A DNA stretch of 64,000 nt from Myxococcota bacterium. Lineage in GTDB: Bacteria > Myxococcota_A > UBA796 > CAJQPC01. The notes under the pieces are model-generated. The model was not told the DNA's origin, did no database searches, and saw only the letters and a program-made list of their open reading frames with translations. The DNA lies in NCBI GenBank assembly GCA_023150845.1, contig JAKLKD010000006.1, forward strand, positions 1-64,000. Reading direction: 5' to 3'. Below, piece by piece: positions 26,526 through 33,680 of this stretch. Position 1 is the stretch's first letter. Each line of letters begins with the position of its first letter. A program made the translations under genes and the position numbers.

Positions 26526-28214
26526 ATGTCTCTGCCCATCTCCCACGAGGTCCTCATCGTCGGCGCGGGGCCCGTCGGGCTCAGCCTCGCCCTCGACCTG
26601 GCGCGGCGCGGCGTCTCGGTCCGCATCATCGACGCCCGGGCGGAGCCGAGCCCCGTCTCCCGGGCGACGGAGGTGCAGCCGCGCACTCTGGAGATCTTTG
26701 AGGCCATGGGCGTCGCCCGCGCACTCATCGGCGAGGGCGTGAAGATCCTCGGCCTCGACCTGCGCGACGACGGCGAGCTCATCACCTCCTTGGACACCAC
26801 GAGCGCCGACACGCCCTTCCCCTTCTTGCTGAGCCTGCCCCAGGCGCGCCTGGAGGCCATCCTCACCGCGGCGCTCTTGGGCCACGGCGTGCGGGTCGAG
26901 CGTGGGGTGTCGATCCGCTGGCCCGAGGCGGATGAGGACAGCGCCGTCGCCGTGCTCACCGGCGCCGCCGAGGAGCGCGCCCGCTTCCGCTACATCGTCG
27001 GCTGCGACGGCGAGGCGAGCACGACCCGCGCCGCCCTGCGCCTCACCTTTAAGGGCGCGGCCTACCCCCAGGACTACGTCGTCTGTGACCTGGAGCTCGA
27101 CGGCCCCACCCACCTCGACCACTCTCGGCTGCACGTCTTCTTGAGCGCGCACGGCACCTTGACCCTCGCGCCCCTGCCCGGCGGGCGCTGGCGCCTGCTC
27201 GCGGAGCTCCCCGACGACGCCGCGCTCAGCCCCGACCACCCCACCCTGCAGGCTCTCCTCGACCACCGCGCGATGCCTGGCCTGCGCGCCATCGCCGAGG
27301 GCGCGGTGCACCGTTACCCCGCCGCCCGCCGCGCCGTGGAGCGGATGCGCGACGGCCGGGTGTTTTTGGCCGGGGACGCCGCCCACGTGCACAGCCCCGT
27401 CGGGGGCCTGGGCATGAACCTCGGCATCGAGGACGCCTTCAACCTCGGCTGGAAGCTCGCCGCCGTCCTGCGCCACGGCGCCCACGATCCGCTCCTCGAC
27501 AGCTACGAGGCCGAGCGCGCCCCCGCCGCCCAGGCCGAGACCCGGCAGACCCACCTGGCGACCGTGCTCTTCCAGCTCCGCCTGCCCATCGCCCGCTTCG
27601 CCCGGGATCAGCTCCTCCAGACCCTCACCCGCAGCCGCGCCATGCGCCAGCAGACGCTGGAGACCATGACCGAGCTCCGGGTCTCTTACGCCGGGAGCCC
27701 GCTCGTCGAGGAGCACCAGAAGAGCGCCCTCTGGTCCTCCATCGACAACGACCGCGCCGTCGAGTCCCCGACGCTCGTGGACTGGGAGCGCTTCTTGGAG
27801 GGCCCCCGCGCCGGGAGCCGCGCCCCCGACGTCTACCTCACCCAGGGCCTCGGCGAGCGCCCCGTCTGGCTCTACGAGCTCCTCCGCGACCATCGTGTCG
27901 TCGTGCTGCTCTTTGACGGCGCCGCCCACACCGTGCTCGGCGGCCTCAACCTCGACCACATCGCCCAGGCCCTCCGCGCCCGCTTCGCCGACCGCGTGCG
28001 CCCCATCCTCGTCGTGCCCGCGGCCGCCCGCCCTGAGGAGCTCACCTGGGACGGCGAGGTCCTCTACGACGTCGAGCAGCTCCTCCACCGCCGCTACGCC
28101 GCCCAGAGCGAGTGTGTCTACGCCCTCCGGCCCGACACCTTCATCGGCTTCCGCGCCCAGCCCGCCGACGGCCCCAAGCTCCTCGCCTGGCTGGAGCGGG
28201 TGTTCGGGGGCTGA
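26526..28214 (+). CDS. FAD-dependent aromatic-ring monooxygenase family protein
   Basis: A 562-residue flavoprotein of the PheA/TfdB (phenol hydroxylase / PHBH-fold) family, which hydroxylates aromatic or polyketide substrates with NAD(P)H and O2. Visible: dinucleotide-binding VLIVGAGPVGLSLALDLARRG near the N-terminus, the DG-type IVGCDGEASTTR, and FAD-contacting FLAGDAAHVHSPVGGLGMNLGIEDAFNLGWKLA. The C-terminal ~150 residues resemble the thioredoxin-like domain of this family, without an active-site CxxC. Start ATG at 26526 with AAGGAG upstream. No other catabolic or polyketide genes are adjacent, so the substrate is unknown. Confidence 0.85.
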   Translation: MSLPISHEVLIVGAGPVGLSLALDLARRGVSVRIIDARAEPSPVSRATEVQPRTLEIFEAMGVARALIGEGVKILGLDLRDDGELITSLDTTSADTPFPFLLSLPQARLEAILTAALLGHGVRVERGVSIRWPEADEDSAVAVLTGAAEERARFRYIVGCDGEASTTRAALRLTFKGAAYPQDYVVCDLELDGPTHLDHSRLHVFLSAHGTLTLAPLPGGRWRLLAELPDDAALSPDHPTLQALLDHRAMPGLRAIAEGAVHRYPAARRAVERMRDGRVFLAGDAAHVHSPVGGLGMNLGIEDAFNLGWKLAAVLRHGAHDPLLDSYEAERAPAAQAETRQTHLATVLFQLRLPIARFARDQLLQTLTRSRAMRQQTLETMTELRVSYAGSPLVEEHQKSALWSSIDNDRAVESPTLVDWERFLEGPRAGSRAPDVYLTQGLGERPVWLYELLRDHRVVVLLFDGAAHTVLGGLNLDHIAQALRARFADRVRPILVVPAAARPEELTWDGEVLYDVEQLLHRRYAAQSECVYALRPDTFIGFRAQPADGPKLLAWLERVFGG

Positions 28215-28221
28215 GGGCGCG

Positions 28222-28521
28222 TCAGCGCTGAATCGTCCACCAGACGAGCTCGTCTCTGGCGGTGAGCGTCCTCCGCTCACCCCTCCAGGCGCCAGGTCGT
28301 GAGGCGTGGCCCCGACGCGACGGTGACACGCTCGCCCTGGGGGTGAAGGCACCAAGGGTCACCTTTGGCGCCCGGCACGAGGGCGCGACACACCACCACA
28401 GCCGCGTGTCGTCCAGCGCGTCGAGGGCGTGTGAGGTGGTCCCTTCACTGAGCTGGACCACCCGCTCTTCGACGAGGCGCATCGTCATAGGTTGGGGAGG
28501 CCTGGCGCGGCGGGTCACCAC
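28222..28521 (-). pseudogene. small ORF, possibly a frameshifted tail or duplicate of the propeller-like gene
   Basis: The frame starts at a GTG overlapping the stop of the upstream gene and gives a 99-residue product with no recognised domain and an unnatural-looking Arg/Ser-rich second half. In another frame the second half reads GERVTVASGPRLTTWRLEG before a stop, which looks like the closing blade of a beta propeller (compare GDRVLGWAW at the end of the neighbouring protein). A single frameshift near 28400 would join the halves. So this may be a broken partner gene or a coding region with a sequencing error; the rest of 28215-28514 holds nothing else. Confidence 0.35.
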
Positions 28522-29546
28522 GCCCAGCCCAGCACCCGGTCACCGACAAGCGCTGAGGCCGCGCGTCCGTCCGGCGCGAGGGACAAGGCCCGCGCCGGGG
28601 TTGGGGTGAGACGCCACACCTCGCCGCTCGCGGCGTGGAGCACCGCGCCGTCTGCGCCCACGGACCAACCGCCGGGCGCGGTCTGGGCTCGGTTCGGGAT
28701 GGCGTGATGAGACGCCGTGGTGAGGTGGATGAGCGCCGAGTACCGCGCCCCGCTCGCGTCTCTTCCAGCGACCTCAGCCCACTCATCATCCACCACAGCG
28801 CAAGCCGTGAGCCCATACGACGCTGGCGCCACGCGCCCGCTCCACACGCCGAGGGTTGACCAACGCCCGCCTCGGTAGAGCAGGACCTCATCGAACACGC
28901 CGCCCTCGCCCGCCACACGACGCGCACACAGCACAGACGCGCCGCCGTTCAGCAGCGACACCGGGCCGAGGTATTGGTGAGCCCCCTGGGCGTTGGGGAG
29001 GTGAAGCTCGGTCTGGCCCCCTTCGCCGAGGAGGCTCCGCACGACAAGCGAGGTCGCCTCGCCGTCCTCGCGGGCGGAGACCCCGACGAGCGCGCCCTCG
29101 GAGGAGCACGTCCAGTCCTCGGCCTCCTCCTCTTGGCCGGACCAGACCAAGGCGCCATCCGTGAGGCGCCACGCCCAGAGGCGGCGGCCCCTCGCCAAAA
29201 GCAGCGGGCCCGCGCGGCGCAGCTGCCACAGACCATCGTCGTCTGGCAGCGGCCAAGCCTCGGTCACCTGACCAGCGCGGAGATCAAACGCCATCATCTG
29301 ATCCCCCACCGGGAGCAAGGCCCGGCCTCGTGGAGAGTCCACCAAGGCGGAGACCGCGTGGGCCCGCTCTAGGGGGCGATCGTCGAAGGTGCCCAGCGAG
29401 CGCGCCTGATTCGCCGCGACCATCCACAGCCTGAGCCGGGTTGGCGTCTCATTGGCGAGCCCGACGCTGAGACCAGCCCCCAGACAGTGGAGGCCCTCGA
29501 TCCCAGGATTGGGCGCGTCGGAGCGCGCGGGGAGGCGCTCAATCAC
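28515..29546 (-). CDS. beta-propeller-like (WD40/PQQ-like) protein of unknown function
   Basis: A 343-residue protein with repeating short strands such as GPLLLARGRRLWAWRLTDGALVWSGQ and GGWSVGADGAVLHAASGEVWRLTPTPARALSLAPDGRAAS, consistent with a propeller of about six blades. No signal peptide from the GTG start at 29546, which overlaps the stop of the upstream lipoprotein gene by 8 bp; secretion may therefore be absent, or the true start differs. It is the middle gene of a coupled series (lipoprotein, this gene, small ORF). No catalytic motif seen. Confidence 0.65.
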   Translation of the reverse strand: MIERLPARSDAPNPGIEGLHCLGAGLSVGLANETPTRLRLWMVAANQARSLGTFDDRPLERAHAVSALVDSPRGRALLPVGDQMMAFDLRAGQVTEAWPLPDDDGLWQLRRAGPLLLARGRRLWAWRLTDGALVWSGQEEEAEDWTCSSEGALVGVSAREDGEATSLVVRSLLGEGGQTELHLPNAQGAHQYLGPVSLLNGGASVLCARRVAGEGGVFDEVLLYRGGRWSTLGVWSGRVAPASYGLTACAVVDDEWAEVAGRDASGARYSALIHLTTASHHAIPNRAQTAPGGWSVGADGAVLHAASGEVWRLTPTPARALSLAPDGRAASALVGDRVLGWAW

Positions 29547-30126
29547 AGAACTTTCCGAAGCACCAGTTGTCGCGCTCCTGACTCGACTTCAGGTTGATGG
29601 ATTGACAGCTACCCCGGACCGATCGTTCATCGCTCGTGGTCTTCGGGAGCGTATTACAGAAGCTCACCCACTGGCTCGACGTACCTTTTGCGGCCTCACG
29701 ACACCTTTTGCAGAGGTCCTCCTCGTCATCCTTGACCCCGCCCAAGGCCCCAGCCCCGCTCTCCGCCCCGGCGAAGCGGTCAATCCCCCAGCCCGTGAGC
29801 CGCGCCGCGCTCGCCGGGTCGTCCACCCGCGCCCAGGTCTCCGCCACGTCACAGCGCCCGGCCGCGTCGCAGACCTCCAGGCTCAGGGTGTAGAGGCCCG
29901 GCGCCTCGGCGGTCAGCGTCGCGAAGGGGCTCTCCGCGTCGTGCAAGACGGCGCCTTCAGCGGGCTCCACAGACCAGACGAAGGTGAGCTCGTCCCCCTC
30001 GGAGTAGCTTCCGTCCAGCGCGGCCACGGCGCCCACAGGCATCACGCGGGGGTCGCCCGCATCAGCGCGGGGCGCGACCTCAGCGGCGCAAGAGACCAGG
30101 AGAAGCGTCGGGAGCAGACGGAGCAT
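29539..30126 (-). CDS. PKD-domain lipoprotein with Cys-rich C-terminus
   Basis: A 195-residue lipoprotein: MLRLLPTLLLVSCAAE (lipobox LVSC) then PRADAGDPRVMPVGAVAALDGSYSEGDELTFVWSV, a PKD-like beta domain related to the two paralogues at 30356-31791. The C-terminal ~60 residues are different: a Cys-rich helical segment (DLCKRCREAAKGTSSQWVSFCNTLP, later GSCQS and NWCFGKFC). Six or more Cys there suggest disulfides. I have seen this terminal pattern in small secreted proteins, but cannot name a function. The start is internal to a longer frame; MLRLL is chosen because it begins the signal peptide. Confidence 0.7.
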   Translation of the reverse strand: MLRLLPTLLLVSCAAEVAPRADAGDPRVMPVGAVAALDGSYSEGDELTFVWSVEPAEGAVLHDAESPFATLTAEAPGLYTLSLEVCDAAGRCDVAETWARVDDPASAARLTGWGIDRFAGAESGAGALGGVKDDEEDLCKRCREAAKGTSSQWVSFCNTLPKTTSDERSVRGSCQSINLKSSQERDNWCFGKFCD

Positions 30127-30355
30127 AGCGAGACCGGCGTGGGGGCGCGTCACGGCCCGGGGGACAGAGAGGAGTCTACGACAATGGCGAACGCGGCGGC
30201 AACGGGCGCCTCCCCAAGACGCAGCTCCGCCCGGGTGCTCCGAACACCAAGGCCCCTCTACACCCCCAAACGCGCCCGCCGCACCCCCTCAGCGAACCGG
30301 TCCCGCCAGGGGCGTACAGGCCCCCAAGGCCAGGAGGAGGGGGGGGCCGCTCGGC
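30127..30355 (-). pseudogene. decayed third copy of the tandem PKD lipoprotein (signal-peptide remnant)
   Basis: Immediately after the stop of the 30356-31072 gene the minus strand can be aligned with the junction between the two intact tandem copies. The ATG has become CTG, one frameshift follows, and then LLLALGACTPLAGPVR and a stop can be read, matching the signal peptide LLLALGACAPHGG of the intact copy. Only about 60 bp are recognisable; the rest of the gap (30127-30300) shows no gene. Confidence 0.55.
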
Positions 30356-31072
30356 TCAGGGCAAGGTGATCCAGGGGATGGGGTCGTTGTCCTCCAGCCC
30401 ACGCAGCACGAGGTCGGGGAGCAGGATCGTGTCCGCCACAAGCTCATCCCTCACGGTCAGCTTCACCTGGTAGGTGCCCGGCTGGTCCGCGATGAACGAG
30501 GTCGTCACGTCCGTCGAGCCCTCGATCAACACCGCCGACGCCGCGGGCGCGGACACGAGGGTCCACCGATACCGCAGCCTGTCGCCGTCGGGGTCGCTGG
30601 ACCCGCTGGCGCTCAACAACACCGTCCCCAAGGGGAGGCTTTGGCGCGCTGTCCCGACGGCCTCGGGCGGCTCGTTCTTCCCGAAGGACCCGGGCTTGCC
30701 CGCCGCGAAGCTCAAGGCGCGGGTCCCCGCGAGGCCCGCTCGGCTGGCCGTCTCGCCCACCCAGGCCTGGGTCTCCGCCGAGTCACAGGCGCCTCGGCGA
30801 TCGCAGACCTCCAGCCCGAGCACATAGCTGCCCTCGGTCTCGGGGATCAGCATCGCGGCGTCTTCGTCAGCGTCCGAGAGCACAAATTGGGCGTCGTCAG
30901 GCGCCTCCAGCACGGTCCACTGGAATCGAAGCGACTCACCGACGGAGGCGCCGCCATCAAACGGAAAGATCTGGCCAGGGGCGCCGTGGACGTTGAAGCC
31001 CGCGTCGGCCCTTGGGCCACCGTGGGGTGCGCAAGCGCCCAAGGCCAGGAGCAGGGGGAGCGCGCGGGTCAT
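30356..31072 (-). CDS. tandem PKD-domain lipoprotein, copy B
   Basis: A 238-residue lipoprotein (MTRALPLLLALGACAPHGG, lipobox LGAC) with two beta-sandwich domains. The second is a clear PKD: LSASGSSDPDGDRLRYRWTLVSAP ... GTYQVKLTVRD. It is a close paralogue of the upstream gene, sharing most residues (for example VHGAPGQIFPFDGG, APDDAQF, CDRRGACDSAETQAWVGETASRAGLAGTRAL). The ATG overlaps the stop of copy A (ATGA), so they arose by tandem duplication and are co-translated. PKD domains usually mediate surface or matrix contacts. Confidence 0.8.
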   Translation of the reverse strand: MTRALPLLLALGACAPHGGPRADAGFNVHGAPGQIFPFDGGASVGESLRFQWTVLEAPDDAQFVLSDADEDAAMLIPETEGSYVLGLEVCDRRGACDSAETQAWVGETASRAGLAGTRALSFAAGKPGSFGKNEPPEAVGTARQSLPLGTVLLSASGSSDPDGDRLRYRWTLVSAPAASAVLIEGSTDVTTSFIADQPGTYQVKLTVRDELVADTILLPDLVLRGLEDNDPIPWITLP

Positions 31073-31791
31073 GGCGAGGTGATCCAGGGGATGGGCTCCG
31101 CATCGTCGAGAGCTCTCAACACCAGGTCAGGGAGCTGGACCGCATCCGACGCCATACCATCCCGCACGGTCAGCTTCACCTGGTAGGTGCCCGACTTGTC
31201 CGCGGTGAATGAGGTCGTCACGTCCGTGGAGTCATCAACCGCCGCCGTTGACTCCGCGGGCGCGGACACGATGCTCCAGCTATACCGCAGCTTGTCGCCG
31301 TCGGGGTCGCTCGACCCGCTGGCGCTTAGCCGAACCGTCGCCGCCGACCGGAAACTTTGGCTCGCCGTCGCGACGGCCTCGGGCGGCTTGTTTCTGCCGA
31401 ACAGCCCCGGCTTGCCCGCCGCGAAGCCCAAGGCGCGGGTCCCCGCGAGGCCCGCTCGGCTCGCTGTCTCGCCCACCCAGGCCTGGGTCTCCGCCGAGTC
31501 ACAGGCGCCCCGGCGATCGCAGACCTCCAGCCCGAGCACATAGGTGCCCTCGGTCTCAGGGATCAGCATCGCGGCGCCTTGGTCGGCGTCTGCGAGCATA
31601 AATTGGGCGTCGTCAGGCGCCTCCAGCACCGTCCACTGGAACCGAAGCGACTCACCGACGGAGCCGCCGCCATCAAACGCGAAGATCTGGCCAGGGGCGC
31701 CGTGGACGTTGAAGCCCGCGTCGGCGGTTGGGCCACCGATGGGTGCGCAAGCGCCCAGCAGCAGGAGGCTCAGCCCGATGGGGCGAGACAT
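31069..31791 (-). CDS. tandem PKD-domain lipoprotein, copy A
   Basis: A 240-residue lipoprotein (MSRPIGLSLLLLGACAPIGG) paralogous to copy B at 30356-31072 with the same two-domain layout; differences are concentrated around the middle (LFGRNKPPEAVATASQSFRSAATVRLS) and in the region STAAVDDSTDVTTSF. It is the first gene of the duplicated pair. It starts 9 bp after the end of the ParA-like gene upstream, so it may belong to the same transcript. Confidence 0.8.
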   Translation of the reverse strand: MSRPIGLSLLLLGACAPIGGPTADAGFNVHGAPGQIFAFDGGGSVGESLRFQWTVLEAPDDAQFMLADADQGAAMLIPETEGTYVLGLEVCDRRGACDSAETQAWVGETASRAGLAGTRALGFAAGKPGLFGRNKPPEAVATASQSFRSAATVRLSASGSSDPDGDKLRYSWSIVSAPAESTAAVDDSTDVTTSFTADKSGTYQVKLTVRDGMASDAVQLPDLVLRALDDAEPIPWITSP

Positions 31792-31800
31792 GATTTTTCC

Positions 31801-33501
31801 TCAGAGAACACCCTTCGTGGGGCCAGGAGAGAAGAAGTATCGAGTGCCGATGCCCTCATGGAAGCACGCCATGTCCCCGTCCTCGAAGAACATCTCGAAG
31901 CGCTCAGCATCTACTACAGAGAGGGCGAGCAGGTGCTTGAGCGCTTCGCGTTTCTTCCCCATCAAGGCGTAGATCCCAACGAGGTAGTATCGGGCGTATG
32001 CGGGGCTCTCCCCGAGAATGGTCTCGGCGTGCTGCAGCGCGAGCCCAAGAATACGCGCGTCACGGGTCGCTAGGCTGAAATGCCACAGGATGTCCAGCGT
32101 GTGCTGCCTCGCTACAGCGCCGTCGCCGCCACCTTGGAGCATCAGTTGAATCAGCCCCAGCGCCAGATCGAGGTTGCGGGCGTCTTCTGCGACGCGGGCA
32201 TGGAAAGCGAGCACCTTGGCGAGCCTCAGCCGCGTGTGCGCGTCCAGAGGGGTCTGCGCCGCCTCCAGGAGCAGCTTGAGGGCGTCCCGATCCAGCTCGC
32301 CGACGCGCTCGTTGCGATAACGCCGCAGCGCCGCGAGCTGAATCTTGGCGTCGGCGGCGACGATGAACGCGCGCACGGTCCAGACGCCGGCGCGCCCGGC
32401 GCGGGCCTCGGCCAGCACCCGCTCCCCGAGGGTGTGCATGTCCTCAGCGAGGGGGTCCGGCTCGGCGAGGCGGAACTTCTGACCGGCGTACCAGGTGACG
32501 TAGAGCAGCTCTTCGGTCTTGGTCTCGGGGGACGCGGCGACGGCCAAGGCGGCCTGCATGGTGCTCATGCGGGTCGCGGCGCGGCCCGCGAGGGCCTGGG
32601 TGAAGAACTTGAGCGCGGCCTCCCGATCCTCGCGGAGGAGCTGGGCGAAGCCGTCACGCACGAGCTCCGGGCGCTCCAGGGCGTCACCCTCGTACACCCG
32701 CTCGGTGGGGTCGGGGTGGCGCAGGCCGAGCTGCTCCCGCAGGTGCAAGGCGAGGTCGTTGAAGTCGTCGAGCAGGGCCCGGTCGGTGTCCATCGACAAG
32801 AAGCCGTTCTGGCCCGAGGGGCGCAGGCGCAGCTCCGGGATGGCCTGAAGGTGGTGCAGCCACGCGGCCTGGCTCGTCGCCGGGCTCCAGTCCTCGGCGG
32901 GGTCGAGCTCGACGTAATGCACGCGCAGGTCGCCACCGCGCAACGCGGCCAGCTCCTTGAGGGCGCGGGCGCTGCGGCGGAGCGGGCCCGCCTGGGGAGC
33001 CGAGATGAGCACCAGGGCGTCGGGGAGGTTCGCCGCGAGGGCCACGCCGAGGCCGGTCGTCGCGGGCGGGAGCAGGGTGAGCACGAGGTCGTAGGGTTCG
33101 CCCTGGTGGGTGACGCCGAGCAGGCTCTCCCGCAGGGCGTGCACGGCGCGGCCGCCGGGCGTGGCCGGGCGCTGGCGCTCGGCGGTGTCATAGGCCGGGA
33201 CGAGGCCGATGCCGCCGGGCGCGACGCCATCCCGCAGCTCTCGGGCGATGGCGACGCCGACGTCGAGCACCTGGGGGATGCCGCGAGCGTCGCGCAAGAG
33301 CGAACGCACCGAGGCGCCCGCCGGGCCCAGCTCAGCACGCGCACGGGCCCAGTCCGTCAGCTCACCCGCGCCCGGGTCCGCGTCGACCACGAGCACCCGA
33401 TACCCCTGGGTCGCCAAGCTGAACGCCATCACCAGCACACCCGAAGACAGCCCCAGCCAGGGGGTCTCTGCGAGGACGCCGATGAGGAGGGGCTCAGACA
33501 A
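31801..33501 (-). CDS. ParA/MinD-like protein with degenerate Walker A and TPR-like C-terminus
   Basis: A 566-residue protein. The N-terminal ~250 residues have a SIMIBI (ParA/MinD) fold: LIGVLAETPWLGLSSGVLVMAFSLATQGYRVLVVDADPGAG, in which the second Walker motif (VLVVDADPG) is intact. Where KGGVGKT should stand is ETPWLGLSS, with no Lys, so ATP hydrolysis is doubtful. A further signature is YDLVLTLLPPATTGLG and DALVLISAPQAGPLRRSARAL. The C-terminal ~250 residues are helical pairs resembling TPRs. Start taken at TTG 33501, with GGAG 6 nt before; a longer frame reaches 33567. Possibly a signalling scaffold, like other ParA-like proteins fused to TPRs. Confidence 0.65.
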   Translation of the reverse strand: MSEPLLIGVLAETPWLGLSSGVLVMAFSLATQGYRVLVVDADPGAGELTDWARARAELGPAGASVRSLLRDARGIPQVLDVGVAIARELRDGVAPGGIGLVPAYDTAERQRPATPGGRAVHALRESLLGVTHQGEPYDLVLTLLPPATTGLGVALAANLPDALVLISAPQAGPLRRSARALKELAALRGGDLRVHYVELDPAEDWSPATSQAAWLHHLQAIPELRLRPSGQNGFLSMDTDRALLDDFNDLALHLREQLGLRHPDPTERVYEGDALERPELVRDGFAQLLREDREAALKFFTQALAGRAATRMSTMQAALAVAASPETKTEELLYVTWYAGQKFRLAEPDPLAEDMHTLGERVLAEARAGRAGVWTVRAFIVAADAKIQLAALRRYRNERVGELDRDALKLLLEAAQTPLDAHTRLRLAKVLAFHARVAEDARNLDLALGLIQLMLQGGGDGAVARQHTLDILWHFSLATRDARILGLALQHAETILGESPAYARYYLVGIYALMGKKREALKHLLALSVVDAERFEMFFEDGDMACFHEGIGTRYFFSPGPTKGVL

Positions 33502-33517
33502 CGATGGCTCCAGTTGA

Positions 33518-33530
33518 GGAGTGGAGCATA
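33518..33530 (-). promoter_or_regulatory. extended -10 promoter of the ParA-like gene
   Basis: Minus-strand TGCTATGCT (the TATGCT at 33530-33525 preceded by TG) makes an extended -10, about 24 nt upstream of the TTG start. No good -35 is present, which is normal for an extended -10. The remaining bases to 33680 contain nothing else I can identify. Confidence 0.4.
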
Positions 33531-33680
33531 GCACGGGTGGACGAATTGTGGCCAAGCGCCTACCCAAAGAAAACCGACCGAGTCAAATGGCGCTGCGCTT
33601 GGGCGCACATCGGCGGGCGCGGCGACCGAGGGTGCCCTGGTTAGAGTCGCCTCCACACAGACGCCCCGCCGAGCCCACGC

